Source: Gigaspora margarita
Lineage: Eukaryota; Glomeromycota; Glomeromycetes; Diversisporales; Gigasporaceae
Direction: 5' to 3'
Assembly (NCBI GenBank): GCA_009809945.1
Contig: WTPW01001596.1
Coordinates: 100,415 to 164,414, forward strand
DNA: 64,000 nt
Shown here: positions 1-12,669 of the stretch, one piece after another
Numbering within the stretch: position 1 is the stretch's first letter
Layout of the letters: each line of letters starts with the position of its first letter
Notes under the pieces: model-generated
Database searches by the model: none
Seen by the model: only the letters and a program-made list of their open reading frames with translations
Told to the model about the DNA's origin: nothing
Made by a program: the position numbers and the translations under genes

Positions 1-188
1 TGTTCAGCGCCAAAAAATACATATAAATATATTCAGACTCGGACCAGTCTGCAGACTTCGGACCAGATGCAAACCAGACTCAGACTTGACTAAAAAGTCT
101 GAATATAAAAGTCTGAGTCTGGTCCAAAAATCAGACCAGACTCAGACTTGACTAAAGTCCGGTTCGAGTCCAGTCTGTAGGAGCACTA
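1..188. repeat. Subterminal repeat of a hAT-like element (partial)
   Basis: The stretch is packed with CAGACT, GGACCAG and GTCTGAGTCTGG words in both orientations. It ends near 188 in GGAGCACTA, which could be the reverse of a TAGTGCTCC terminus. The same style of word-rich subterminal sequence occurs at 17220-17330, 31462-31576 and 40405-40610, where hAT-like ends are better defined. The left end lies outside the window and no target duplication can be tested. Confidence 0.35.
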
Positions 189-189
189 A

Positions 190-1310
190 TTATAGCGCAC
201 TACCAATTATGACACACTACTGATATCTTATGATCTACTGATCAGAATTCTATGATTTTGGTACGAATCAATTCATCTCAGTGAGACGGATCAATTGGTA
301 CCAAAATTATAGAATTCTAACTGATGGGTCATGAGATATTACTATTAAAGTAATTTTTAAAGTAGATATGGGTATTATGCCGATAGAATTATTGCAGTGT
401 ATAGCAATATCTTGTGAACCATCGATCAGAATCATGTAATTTTGGTACCATTTGACTCATTTCATCGAGATGAATCGAATTGTACCAAAATTATGTGATT
501 CTGATCAATAATTCTCAAGTTATCCTAATTTAACCAAAATAAGTTGTGCAAAACATACTTTAAATTTAATATAAAATAATGAATAGCTCTTGGTAGAACA
601 GTCTGTTTTGATACTTTTACCACCAAAATGTCCATCTTGAAGAAGTGATTCCAACAAGCCCAACCTCACTAAAATCCAATTATGGGATCACAGAATTATT
701 AAGGTTTTATTATTGTTTTGATGAAAATATAGAAATCAAATTTTTATCAAAAACAATACAAAAACCTTAGTGATCCCATGATCCAGTGATTGAATTTTAG
801 CAAATTTGGGCTTGTTGAAATCGCCTCTTCAAGGCGAACATTTTGGTGGCAAAATTATTGAGAACAGACTGTTTTACCAAGAGTTATTTATTATTTTATG
901 TTAATTTTAAAATTTGCTTTGCGCAGCTTATTTTGGTTAAATTATGATATATCAAGAAATATTAGTCAAAATCACATGATTGTAGTACCATTCAATTTGT
1001 CTCAATGAGACAAATTGAATAGTATCAAAATTATTTGATTCTGATCAATAGATCTCAATAGATTATAAAAAATAGTATGTGCGCTATAATTGGTACCTGC
1101 ATTATGATTTATTATTTTATTTTGTATTTATTTAATTAACGATATTTTATGATCTAGTAATTAGAATTGAGTAATTTTGGTACCATTTGATTTGCCTTGG
1201 TGTAACGAATTCAATAGTACCAAAATCATTTAATTCTGATTGATATATCATATATTATTAGCCAAAATACTTAACTGTGCCATAATACCCATATCTACTT
1301 TACTATATAT
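190..1310. repeat. Composite palindrome with four ~84-bp hairpins
   Basis: The segment is an imperfect inverted repeat centred near 735. The inner arms pair TTTAACCAAAATAAGTTG near 532 with its complement near 925-942. Four smaller hairpins (241-325, 424-506, 964-1046, about 1159-1241) are placed symmetrically about the centre. Each hairpin has the plan ATCAGAAT...TTTTGGTACCA...loop...GTACCAAAA...ATTCTGAT. No ORF or target duplication was found. It looks like MITE-type hairpins carried inside a larger fold-back unit. Confidence 0.6.
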
Positions 1311-1404
1311 ATTTATGATATACAGCAGATTATGCATCAAACAGGCTTAATAAAATTTTTATCTTTTTTTATTTTATTTTATTTATTTATTGTGGCTACC
1401 TAAT

Positions 1405-1675
1405 ATAATAAAAATAGCAAATTTGACCATATATAATGAAAATATTAAATTTGATCATATATAATAAAAAATCAAATTTGGCTATATATCAAATTTGGCC
1501 GCATATAATAAAAATATCAAATTTGGCTGCATATAATGAAATAATCAAATTTGGCTGCATATAATAAAAATATCAAATTTGGTTGCATATAATAAAAATA
1601 TCAAATTTGGCCACATATAATAAAAATATCAAATTTGGCCGTATTATGTAAATTTTAGATTTGGCTGCTAAAAAA
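1405..1675. repeat. Tandem array of ~29-bp units
   Basis: About nine head-to-tail units of the form ATATCAAATTTGGCC then GCATATAATAAAA run through this stretch, with substitutions and one shortened unit near 1480. There are no spacers between units, so it is a minisatellite and not a CRISPR array. Confidence 0.8.
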
Positions 1676-1689
1676 TTTCATTTGTTGGA

Positions 1690-3030
1690 ACTAGGTTGTT
1701 TGCACTGTATATTAATTAAAAATTTCATAACTTTGTATATAATCCAAAAATTTCAATTCGGGTCTATTCATAGATGGTCTCTGTCACATTCTAATATTGA
1801 AAATTTTCTGATTGAGTTGTGGATTATCAATTAAAATTACATATTATATAAATTTTATACAAATTGGTCAAGATATTAAAAAGATTTATCAAAAGCATTT
1901 TTTATTTATTATATAAATCTAATATACTATGTAGATTATATGAAAAATGATCTATATTTACCCTACTCTTAAGATAACTTATTTATTTATTTACAGTTGA
2001 CTTACACAATAGTCATATCATAAAATCAGGTATGATATATAACTATAGCAAGATTGTAACTAATATGAGATAATTATTTTAGTAGAGTTTTATCTTTAAA
2101 ATAAGAGTAGAAATGTAGTTCTAAGTAGTTAGTTAACCCAAAATATTCATCCTTATCAAAATTGTTTATTAAATTTACATAATTAAATCATAAATCATTT
2201 ATTACATTTATTATGTCCCTTGACTACTGTAATTTTTGATAAAACCCAACTTTGCTCTAGTATAAGAATCAAAAAAGAAAGATTGAACCTTTTAGTAGAA
2301 GCCCTTTATATAAGATTAATTAAACTATTAATTACCTTATTTATCAAATCTATGATTAATTGCTGAAACCTGTGATATTACATGATACTCACTAAGAGTC
2401 TTAACAATTAAAATTGAATATACCTGATACTAAATTCTGCTGCACTAAAGAAGAGAAGTCTTATTAGTAACTTGTATAAGAGAAACAAGAGATAGAAATA
2501 GTAGTAGCTAAAGCTAATACTTGTCTCAACCACAAGTAACGGTATAGCAAAACCCAACAAACCTTGAGACCTGGACCAAGGTTTTAAGAGCCTTGAACGA
2601 TTGAGATATAGTATTTTCAATGTATATATATAAACTAAAATTTTTATTAGAGGTTACACATATTATAATGTGATTATAGCAAGCAATATTTATAAAGGTA
2701 TTTTATATATCAAATATAAAATTTTATGTAATAGTGACTATTACGAAATCTAATATAATATGTAACTATTTCAAAAAACTTTATTTAATAAAAATTCAAA
2801 TCTATAAAATTATGTGAATATAGTATGATTGTGACTAATACAAGATATAACTATTGTGAGAGTTGACTGTATTATTTAATTATTCAGTATTTAAAACTAA
2901 TTTCTATATTATTAAAGGTAGTAACTCAAGTTAATCAAGAATTAGATAAATAAATAATGACAATGAATTAATTACAAAAGCAAACTTTATATCAAAATTT
3001 TGTTAAAAATCATTGCTGTATTAGAAATTA
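1690..3030. other. AT-rich intergenic stretch, no gene seen
   Basis: The sequence is AT-rich with frequent stops in all frames. The only longer reading frame (2408-2620, minus, 70 codons) is hydrophobic and low in complexity, without a recognisable motif or splice context, and I do not support it as a gene. Confidence 0.6.
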
Positions 3031-3034
3031 TCAA

Positions 3035-3876
3035 GTAAAGGTATCTATTTCCATGGATGCACCTATTTCTGTGGATTAAATTTATTAGTAATTTATATAT
3101 AAAATAAAAAAGCAATTTTTTAAAAATATAAAATTGAACTTTCTGAGATTACTTACTAAATAAACAGTTCTTGGAAAATTAATAAAAGTTGTAGCAACTA
3201 TCAATGCAGTTCTAATGATAGTAAAATGCTAAATTCAGTCTAGTATATCAAAAGTTATGAGTGATTTACATTTTGAGATCATATAAATTTTTATATAGAT
3301 CTACAAAGAAATTTATATAATTGTGAAACATAAATCACTCATAACTTTTGATCTACTAGACCAAAATTAATGTTTTTACTATCATTAGAACCACATTGAT
3401 GGTGGCTACAAGTTTTATTGATTCTTAAGAGCTGTTTACTTAATAATTTTAGAAATTTTAATTTTATACTTTAAAGATTGTAATAAATTTTTTTTTAAAA
3501 TTATACTTATTTAATTAATAAAATTTTTAGAAAATGAATAGATAAATAATTAATAAAAGATAGTAAAAAAAGAAAAACAAAGTATAAAAAATAATTAAAT
3601 AAGAAAATCTTTTAAAATTTTTAAATTTTTTAAATAGTTTATATTGTATCCACGGAAATAGGAAATGGGGTATCAAATTTTATAAATTTTATAAAATTTT
3701 TTTTTACTAATGCAAAAAAAATTTTTTATATATTAGTATAATTTAATTTGTATATTTTTAAATAACAAATTAATTATAAATTTTATATTTAAAGTTTAAT
3801 AAAAAAAATATTAATTTTTGAAAAAGTTTAATATGTAGCAAAAAAAAGTCCCCAGAAATAGGTACCTTTACCTTAT
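3035..3876. mobile_element. Inverted-repeat element (MITE-like)
   Basis: The ends read GTAAAGGTATCTATTTCC on the left and, reversed, GTAAAGGTACCTATTTCTGG on the right, giving imperfect terminal repeats of about 17 bp. Inside is a strong hairpin: 3238-3270 pairs with 3331-3361 around TCAAAAGTTATGAGTGATTT. A second CTATTTCTGTGGA-like word follows the left terminus and a matching CCACGGAAATAGG lies at about 3652. No coding potential and no convincing target-site duplication were seen. Confidence 0.55.
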
Positions 3877-4001
3877 GCTTTAGGTATTATTACTACTATA
3901 AGCATTGTAATTTTAATTATTAGTTTATTGATCTAATTTATTAATTATAAGATAATAAAATATGATAAATTTGATTGCAAAACATGCAAACAAGTTTGTA
4001 T

Positions 4002-5107
4002 CAAGGATGGCACCAAAACCTTTTTGGCGATTCCGAAAGTTTCGGGTTAAACCCGAAACCTCGACCAAATCCCGAAACCTCAACTGAAACCCCGAAACTG
4101 CCAAAACATCAATAACTTATTTGTTTATTCTCTCCAAAGTTGATGCTTAAACCCTTTTGTGCCAAATCCGAAAGTTTCAGGTTTCGGATTATAACTTCCA
4201 AAACCTTATCTGAAACTTAAAACCTCACCCGAAACCTCATTCGAACCGAAACCTCACCTGAACACCAAAAATTACCTCAACTTCCATATACATTAATTGC
4301 ATTAATGTATTATATATCTCTTTCAATTATACATCAAATGCACTGATGTATGCTATGTATCTCTTCAATATACATTAATCGCACTGATGTATGTTATATA
4401 TCTCCTTAAAGAATTCAATAAACTTTAATATCAAGCGCTATATGGGCTGGAATGCATCCAACAATTTATTGCATGCGTGCAGTCCTTTTTGTTGTTATGA
4501 TTCACAAGTACAACATGAAAGGTATAATTCTGAAGTTTATATTCTGACAATCAAGTTGCTTTTGCAAGCATCAGTTTTTTTTTTTACTTATTAGGTAAAA
4601 ACTGGTTACAATAATGATAGAATTGATGAGTTACCGCAGAATTAAATAAACTGTTTGTATCAAAAGGCATAAAATACTTATCAATTCATCATTGACAATT
4701 TTTCTATCGTTCTAGAATTTTGAAATCAGATGTAATAACGGTATGGTATTAAAAATAAGGTTGACCAGCTTTACAGTAAAAAAAACCCCCCGAACAAACT
4801 GAAGCAGTGAAAAAAATTGCCAAAAACATAATTAAAAAAAAAAGATCTATATAATATTATAATTTATTCAAAAATAATTTTACATTTTGGGTTCATTAAA
4901 AATACGGTATCTTTATAATAAATTTTTAAGCTTCAAAAGCTTCAATATTATATTTTTGAGTTTCGGATTATAGGTTTGGGTTTCGGATTATAGTTTCGGG
5001 CTTCGGGTTTCGGAGTTTCGATTTTTTTAAAAAAATCCGAAACTAGTTTCGGATTAGAACCGTTCCGAAACTAGTTTCTGGTAGGTTTCGTTTCGACACC
5101 ATGTTTG
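4002..5107. mobile_element. hAT-like non-autonomous element, GAAACC-rich
   Basis: The element is flanked by a perfect 8-bp direct repeat, GTTTGTAT, at 3994-4001 and 5108-5115. Its termini are CAAGGATGGCACC on the left and, reversed, CAAACATGGTGTCG on the right. Both subterminal regions are dominated by CCGAAAC / GTTTCGG words. The length is 1,106 bp with no transposase ORF; the small frame at 4391-4594 is unsupported. The 8-bp duplication fits hAT-type transposition. A poorly conserved tandem repeat of TACATTAATCGCACTGATGT lies at about 4285-4405. Relics of the same right end are at 37500-37629 and 49711-49829. Confidence 0.8.
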
Positions 5108-5115
5108 GTTTGTAT

Positions 5116-5574
5116 ACCATATGATGATTTTTAAAGTTTATTATTTATTACTGATCCTGGACTATAGAAAATAGTAAGTCCTAAATTTAAACTATATAAT
5201 ATAAAATATAATTTTTTAGTTTATTTAATCTTTATTAGATAATAATTGTCCAGAGCGTAGCATAGGACTATTTGTTTTTATGACAGTAAGTGATTATTTC
5301 GATCACGTGAGAATTCTGTCCATCCAGTTCTGTGATGCTAATTGGTCATAATGATTATCATAATATGCAATAAATTTTTAATTTTTCAAACCTGTTTTTT
5401 TTTGTGCTCTGGACTTACACTGGTTTCCAGTTCCTAGTCATTATAAAGAATTTGATAATGTCTATGCTAGCCAACCTCGGAAAAATTTTGCTCATTAGCG
5501 ATAGATAATCCTGTTAGTAAAGACCTAAATGAAAAAAATTAGGACAATTTATTAATACAAAAATTAGATGTGTA
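5116..5574. other. Intergenic or intronic sequence upstream of the Cys-rich exon
   Basis: No ORF is evident. A possible 5' splice site (CAGTAAGTGA) lies near 5284, and pyrimidine/AG acceptor-like sequence ends at 5567 and 5574 just before the Cys-rich reading frame. It could therefore hold an intron and upstream exon, but I cannot define them. Confidence 0.35.
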
Positions 5575-6009
5575 GTGATATGTGAACATTGTAACAAGAT
5601 AAGATGTATATATAGCAATTCTGCTTTAACAGAGAATGAGAAAATCCAACTTCAAACTACTCTTGATAGTTTATGTTATACATGTGAATCACAATTGCTA
5701 CCTGAAGATCATGAACTTTCAAAGTATTTAAGTGTTATATTAAATATTATTTGTGATTCTCCTATTGAGTCAACATATTTTTCTTGCCATCTTAAAAAGT
5801 TCGATATTTGTTATTGGTGCAGAGAATCAGAGGATTTTATAGAGCCTTCAGATAAATTAAAGGCTGAATGGAAAACTATATATCCTCTATGTGCATTTTG
5901 TAAAGAAAATGGAAAAACATGGTATAAAAGAGCACAAAAAAAATTTATTCAATTAAGTAGTAATGATGTCGAAGAAAATACTAGTAGTATTACAAATAAA
6001 AAAAAGTAA
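5575..6009 (+). CDS. Cys-rich (zinc-ribbon-like) protein, 3' exon or gene fragment
   Basis: The open frame encodes about 144 residues with paired cysteines typical of zinc binding: CEHC near residue 3, CYTC near 34, CYWC near 79 and CAFC near 102, followed by a lysine-rich tail ending KKK. No ATG exists anywhere in the frame; it opens directly after an in-frame TAG at 5572-5574, which also reads as a splice acceptor. It is therefore best seen as the 3' exon of a larger gene or as a truncated copy. Proteins of this general layout seem to recur in Rhizophagus-type genomes (memory, not a search result). Function is unknown. No neighbour suggests a role. Confidence 0.55.
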   Translation: MICEHCNKIRCIYSNSALTENEKIQLQTTLDSLCYTCESQLLPEDHELSKYLSVILNIICDSPIESTYFSCHLKKFDICYWCRESEDFIEPSDKLKAEWKTIYPLCAFCKENGKTWYKRAQKKFIQLSSNDVEENTSSITNKKK

Positions 6010-7298
6010 AGCATAATGTATAAATCATTACTATGATTTGAAATAAACTAAATTGATTATATTTGAATAAGAAAGCAAAATTAGGTTAATTAAAAACAAT
6101 TAGGTTAAAACGATCCTAAATTAGGCACCAATTTAGGTTCTTTTAATTTTTATGTTTGTTTAATTTTCCCCTCCCTCCTCCAAGCAAATATAAAAAAAAA
6201 GAACGTTAAATCTTCAAATTCAAACGGCCTAATCTGAATCTAACTAGTTTTTAATTGTTTGTTACACGAATTTAGATTGATAATCTTTTATTCAATATGT
6301 AAAAAAGCGAAAAAAATACCCCGATAAGTAAAAAAGCGAGAAGCATTTTATTCTATTTTATTTTATTTTTTTTAGCACTGCTTTAATTTTCTTTATGTTT
6401 TATTAGATCAATGGTTATATAGATGCAATTATTTATTGATAATAATATAATTACGAATATTTATTTTAAAGTATACAAATTCTTGAGTATTGGAAATAAA
6501 TTGAATGATTCATTACAATTATTATCGCTATATGACCAAAAATTTAATATAACAAGATAAATTAAATAATTCGTTATTTATGACATAATACATATTACTC
6601 CCGTGAAGAAACCTAGCTAGTTATATTACGTCCCTCATATAATAAACGAACTAGTTCCGTCGGTTCAATCTTGATTATAACTGTCTGAGTTTTGAACTCA
6701 GTCAAACTAGTTCACTTAACATCCCTATTTGTTAGGCATGTTACAATTCGTTTATTCGTTTAACGAGTTAAAAGTTGCCATGGGTCTTTTATTTTTGTAG
6801 TAGAGTATATTAAATCTTTTTTTTTTGATTATTATTATTATTATTATATTGGGCAGATAGCTTTTGTTTAGAACTCAGTTACCATTATAGTTGTTCGGGA
6901 CAATCGATAAAGAAATGATTGATAATAAACCCTGCTGAATGACAAGTTTTTTGATTTAGTGTTATTGATGTTTATATGATAACTAGTTTGTTATTATTAT
7001 TATTACTATTAATTTTGTTTTAATTAATCACTTTAATCTCGTTGTTAGGTAAGTTCATAGTGTTAACAATCACAATATACCTCGATTTCATTTTATTTAC
7101 ATTAATTTATTTGGTAAGCATAAGGATCTTTTATTAAATCATAAACACAAAAACTGTCTTTTAATATATTGATTCAGGACTCACATGGCATTTCCTAGTT
7201 TAATATATTTTGATACAAGTAATTTCGTCAATACTGCTATCATGAAGATTAGTTTTTAACAGACAATTTTAACACCTCCATAATAAAGAAGAAGTCAG
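6010..7298. other. Intergenic, no gene seen
   Basis: AT-rich spacer between the Cys-rich fragment and the 3' end of the minus-strand membrane-protein gene. It holds an (ATT)n microsatellite at about 6829-6850 and a small hairpin near 6684-6702 (CTGAGTTTTGAACTCAG). Nothing else could be supported. Confidence 0.55.
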
Positions 7299-9151
7299 TT
7301 ACTTTTCACTATTGTAAATAGTGGATTGTTCGTCTTTATGAGCTAAGGTCAACAATGAATTATCGATAACGAATTTATCATAGAATTCGATTCTTTTTTC
7401 TAAATTATTAAGTCGTCTTTGCATTGAGGAATTAAGATCCTCACTGGTATCAGATTCAAAAACAAATGGTAAAACGTCTTTTTCATATTGATCTTTGAAT
7501 AATTTTGATTTTTGTACAAAACCCCATGGTGAAATTAACCCAGGCCCTATAGGATTTTTTTTTTTTTTTTAAAGAAATCGTGAAAGATGAGTAAATTATT
7601 CAAATGTAATTAAATTTAAAATAGTCGACTTACCAAATAAAAATATGTAAAGAGCTACAGCAAAGCTCCAAATACCGCCAATAATACCTAGCATGCTCAA
7701 AATCTATATAAAATAATGATAATTACTAGGGAATTTCTTACATAAAAATATATCATATATGCCTACTTACAGTTTTGCTCCTATTTATTATTATTTTATG
7801 TGAATTTGTTAATAAACGATACAATAAGTGATAATAAAATATTTTATAAAATTAGTTGATCAAGATGGATTTTTCACCTTTCTTCTGTTTGTTCCGTCAC
7901 AATAAAAGGAGGTGACATGAGAAATCGTAATACAGCATAATAAGTATTGTTTATCCCTGTAATTATCAACCAAATAATAAGAATTTTGAAAATTAAAAAG
8001 CAAATAATAAAATATAAATTTATTCTTACGAAGATCTGAATTCGCCGTCGAAGCAATCGCTACGAATATTTAATTAGCAATAATATAAATTATCATAATA
8101 TTTTATAAAATTGAACAAATTAGATAAAACATAAAAAGTTTTTAATTCTTACACATATGTGATTCAAGAAAAGGTATACTAATGTATTTTTGTCTACCAA
8201 AGTAACTTAATACATCTGAAACTAAAGCGTGCCTAATGCATCTATCAAATATCCAATCATAATGCTAAAAAAAAAAAAAATAATAATAATAATAATTTTA
8301 AAATGTAATAAATTTGCAAATTTATTTCTCAAAATTATTAAACACATGAGTACATACCGCTATATCATTTCTAGGTTGCCCAAAAAAATACATATTTTTC
8401 AAAGAAAGTGATTGTTCAAATTGACCAATTCTTGGATTCAAATCATATTCTAAATCGTTTAAGTTTATTTATTTTCTAATTATTATCGTTATGTCTATAA
8501 AGCAATTAAGAACTTGTCATTAATTCTTTAAAGTCTTACCTTTGTCGTATGCATACATCACCATGTAATCACTTTGATTGGAAATATTATATCTAGGATC
8601 AGTGATATTTATCGAAAGAATACATCCAGTATAAGATTTTACATAATAATTTGCTGAAAATGCAGCAATATATTTAGACTGGGAAGGATCATATATGGTT
8701 TTATTAATATAGTTGTTACAATTATAATTCCCTATAATAATTCGAGTTAGAAATGCTATGAATATAACGTGAATTTATTTTACCAAAATATTATACTTAC
8801 CTGTGTTGTTGGAAATAGCACAGTTAATGGTAAAATTATAGTTATAATTGAAATATAGAACTATATTGATTTCATTTATATATCGTTTAATTTAAAATAA
8901 TCGTTAGTTATATACCATTCTATTAAATATTATCGTTATTTTTACTTAAATGAACAATCTTTACCCGGTATGGGCTGATTATTAGCTGCTTTATAAGTTA
9001 CATTAACGCTTGGTAATTCGTCATGAACACCAATACATAATACTACAAATGCGGCAATTAATAGTCCCACAATTATGATTATAACAAAACGTCGAAGAAT
9101 TATAATCGATTTTGGTTCGTTATGTCTTATTTGGAATAAATCAATAATCAT
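7299..9151 (-). CDS. Two-helix membrane glycoprotein of unknown function, ten exons
   Basis: Ten exons join in one frame: 9151-8965, 8860-8801, 8731-8540, 8449-8358, 8264-8153, 8059-8030, 7956-7878, 7780-7771, 7703-7634 and 7546-7299. They total 1,080 nt including the TAA, or 359 residues. Every junction is GT-AG and phases agree throughout. Exon 8 is only 10 nt. Residues about 22-42 (IIIIVGLLIAAFVVLCIGV) form a membrane anchor. The middle, exons 2-5, is rich in Asn/Tyr/Cys with several N-glycosylation sequons (NFT, NNT, NKT, NIT, NIS), so it probably faces outside. A second helix lies in exon 9 (IIGGIWSFAVALYIFLFG), and the cytosolic tail has a short coiled-coil-like stretch near RRLNNLEKRIEFYDKF. 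I do not recognise the family; a surface or endomembrane protein is inferred. Confidence 0.8.
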
Positions 9152-11089
9152 TTTTTTGTTTTTTTTTTTTTTTACTTGATATTAATTTATTTCAAAAACG
9201 AAACAAAACAATTCACGTTATTATCTTTCTTTTAATATCTGACTAATATCTGACAAATATTTATATGGATACGCAAAGTATACGCAATAGCCTATTGACT
9301 GCAGTAATGTTTGTTTTGGTGTACGCCTGTCTACAAAATCTTTCTTTACAAAATTTACGATTACTAATCGTTATACTAATATCCTTATTTATTTAGATGG
9401 CATGAATTAGTGACACGTTTACGAGGAAAAGTTAACACAATCAAAAACAATCGATCTTTCAATAATAACAAAACTTTAACAAACGTAACCCACCCTGACT
9501 ATATTTACCCATTTGATAAACTTTAATTGATCGATATTTATATAATCTTTATAATCTTTAATTTTAATTTTGATCAATATTTATATAATCATTAATTTAA
9601 GACTTTGAATTCTAATTTATTTTGAAATATTGTATTTACTCACCCCGGCCAAATAAGTAAATTTACATTCTATATAAGGAAATTAAGAATTTTAGAATAG
9701 CCCAACATATTTCTTGCTATTTAAAAATTACATTTTTAGACAATAAATTGATCGAATTTTATTTATTTGTGCTGGTAACACAAATATATAAAGAACTGTT
9801 ATCATTAGAGAACCTTATCTCAATGACAATTTATTCGGATCACAAAAAGATCTTTGCCAATGCATGCAGGGGCTTTAGTCCGATTCAATAATGAAATTTT
9901 GTGTCCGTACACCTTAAAAAATTTGATTATTTTCTAATTGCACTGAAACATCGTCATCAACTATTCACCTCTGCTTCAATGCCTAATTCCTCACCTATAC
10001 ATACTACCGCAATAGGACCATGATAGATCGTCGCAGGCAGTGATGCGTGCCGATGGAAAAATCATAGGGTCATCCTAAAAAGCTCGTGCCGGTCGACTGG
10101 GCCAACCTTTTTTACTGGAACAAACTTTCTAATCAGGATTAGTCTCCATATCAATATCAAATGTGTAAAAGTCATCAGGTCATTTCTTGCTAAAATTCTA
10201 GCGATATTAGATTATTTGGTTTTATCTTGAGAATTATAGAACGTTAGTACTTTTTGTTGATTAACTGTCTATGTAACAGAACATACCGTAAAACGCAATG
10301 CAAGTTACCGTAAATGGCCGGATACAAGATCCGGGTCTGTTACGTTTCACCAATTTTAAAACCCCCTTGTAGACCCGTGGGTCTATTGTACGGATATAGG
10401 TCTGATAACTAGGGATTTTTTATATGGGGGATCTATTATGCAGAATTACATCATATACGTGATCGTCGCATACCGGTTGCATTTAGATGTTCTCTTAACA
10501 TTTAATTATGATTAACACGGAATTGATTCTAACAGCTAACTCATACCGGTAATAATGGCGAAAAAAAAATAATCGTTAGACATAAAAAAAAAATGCTAGA
10601 AATACTCAAAAAATTACTCTCGTGGTAATTAATATCGATGACTAGAAGCGAGCTAATAAATGCATCTTTTAAGTTATCGTGAAATAGCTTGTCAAAGCTT
10701 AAAAACAATATGTCATTAGTCATCTGGTAGCTCTTTCTGATTTGTTTGTGCTTTGAATAACAACTACCGGTGTAATTAACTTATTAATATACTCGACATG
10801 TGCAAATTGTTTATTATATATTAGTATGATTTACATTTCTATCGCGTTAAAAAAAAAACATATCGCATTAAAAAAAAACATTTCTATCACGTTAAAAAAA
10901 ACAACTTTTCAAGCTAAAAGGTAATAAGTAAAAATTTATTTGTTTTAACTTAATACGAAGATATATATAATTAACGTGTAAATGTATGTAAGTATAAAAT
11001 GAGGCACAATAGAACAATTTTAAAAGAAGCGAAAATAACAGAGAAAAAAAAAGAAGTTAGAACGCTCATGAGAAATTAGCAATTGTTAC
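9152..11089. other. Intergenic region upstream of the membrane-protein gene
   Basis: This presumably contains the promoter of the minus-strand gene; poly-T (poly-A on the coding strand) lies at 9153-9175. A less AT-rich stretch is at 10010-10110. At 10320-10410 the words GGGTCTGTTACG, CCAATTTTAA and GGGTCTATT resemble 13470-13570. A degenerate tandem of GCGTTAAAAAAAAAACAT lies at about 10842-10905. No gene was supported. Confidence 0.45.
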
Positions 11090-12641
11090 ATTTCTAGAAA
11101 AAACCCCAGAGATAGTAAACAAAATACTGCAGAATGGTTCAGTATAACTACAAAACAACTGCATGAATGGACTAAAAAAAAAAATGAATTGAAAAGTGCC
11201 CCACCTTATGTTAGACGTCTAAATATTGGTGACGTCCAAAATATCTGCTTTTAGAAGTTGATCTAAAATCTTGGATCATGCCATTATGTTCAAAGCAAAA
11301 GGCTGTGACTCGACATATAATTAGAGCTAAAGCCAAACAACTTGCCCAACAATCACCTTTTATTTCAATTTACCTAACAATCAAAGAATGTAAATGGAGT
11401 GACAAATGGCTTGAATGTTTTATGCGTCATAATAAATTAAGTAATTGCCGCCATACTACCATTGCACAAAGATTACTGGAGGAATTAGAATCTAAAAAAG
11501 ATGAGTTTTTAAGTTACTTATTATTTCATCACATGCGTTACTAGTATCCTCTTTCACTTATTGGAAATATGGATGAGACTCTATTGTCATTTGATGTATC
11601 TAATACTTTTACAGTTGAAGAAACTGGTGCTCATACTGTCAGAATCTGTACAACTGGATATAAAAAATCCAACTTTACAGTTGTTTTATGTTGTTTGGCT
11701 GATGGTACCAAATTGCCACCTATGATAATATTTAAATTAGTAAATGTACCATAGCAAACATCCCACCAGGCATTGTTGTACAAGCCAATAAGGAAGGATA
11801 TATGAATTCTGATGAAATGGTTTTTAGGATAGAAAGAATTTGGGCTCATTGGGCTCCTTTATCTGTTGATCACTTTTCTTTCTGTAGCCATCTTACAGAT
11901 CCAGTTAAAAACTGTTTTAATGAGAAAAATACCAACATTGTGGTTATTCCAGATAGACTTACCAGTAAATTGCAACTATTGGATGTATACATTAATAAGT
12001 CTTTTAAAGATAAGGTATATAATTTTAATTTTGTTAAATAAATATTTGCACGATATTATTTTATAAATTTAATACTTATTTAAGTATCGCAAATGCTACC
12101 TTGATTGGATAGGAGAGAAAATTAAAAAATTAATGCCTACAGGCCATATCCAATAACCGGCTTATAATATAGTAGCAAGATGGATAAAAAACTCATGGGA
12201 TCAAATTGTCCCTGCTTATATCAAATGGTCTTTTAAGTGTTGTGGCATCTCTACCACTCAAGATAGATCTGAAGAAGATATAATATTTGACTATGATTGG
12301 TTGAAGAATCCAGAAGTTCGAAAGCATAGTAATTACATACATGTTGCAGACAATGCAAGTGATGATGAAAGTGTTATCAATTTAACATTAAATGATAATG
12401 AGAATAATGATGACAGTAGTGATAATAATATTGATAGTGATAACGAGGTTGATAGTGATAATAAGATTACTGGTGATAACAAGGTTGATAGCAATAACGA
12501 GGTTGATATGATAATGAGGTTGATGGTGATAACAATGTTGATAATATTAGTAAAGAATATAACAAGGATGAAATTGAAGACATGTATTATGAAGATGAAG
12601 TAGTGGAATACACTAATGTATGGGAAATAAAAAATAAATAG
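11090..12641 (+). pseudogene. Decayed pogo/Tc1-type transposase (HTH_Tc5 + DDE_1)
   Basis: The order of parts is that of a pogo-like transposase. An N-terminal HTH remnant (EWTKKKNELKSAPPYVRRLN) lies at about 11153-11215. A CENP-B/Tc5-type HTH occupies 11248-11541. The DDE_1 catalytic domain starts at NMDET near 11566, has TTGYKKSNFTVVLCCLADGTKLPP at 11650-11720, a degraded second Asp region at about 11860-11890 and LLDVYINKSFKDK at about 11978-12012. An Asp/Asn-rich acidic tail runs from 12340, ending TNVWEIKNK at 12641. A possible intron is 12013-12085. Lesions are an in-frame TAG at 11542, a frameshift near 11752, a TAA at 12154 and a frameshift near 12510. It cannot encode an active enzyme. 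Terminal repeats were not identified. Confidence 0.85.
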
Positions 12642-12669
12642 TAAGAAAACAACTAAAAATTTCAATAAT

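Noticed and set aside
155..180. tRNA B-box-like GGTTCGAGTCC
   Set aside because: It lies in a GTCC/CAGTCT word-rich repeat, and no cloverleaf or A-box was found at the right distance.
1405..1675. CRISPR-like array
   Set aside because: Units are directly adjacent without spacers and vary in sequence; the genome is eukaryotic.
12333..12665. 110-codon Leu/Ser-rich minus-strand ORF
   Set aside because: Antisense of the Asp/Asn-rich tail of the pogo transposase.
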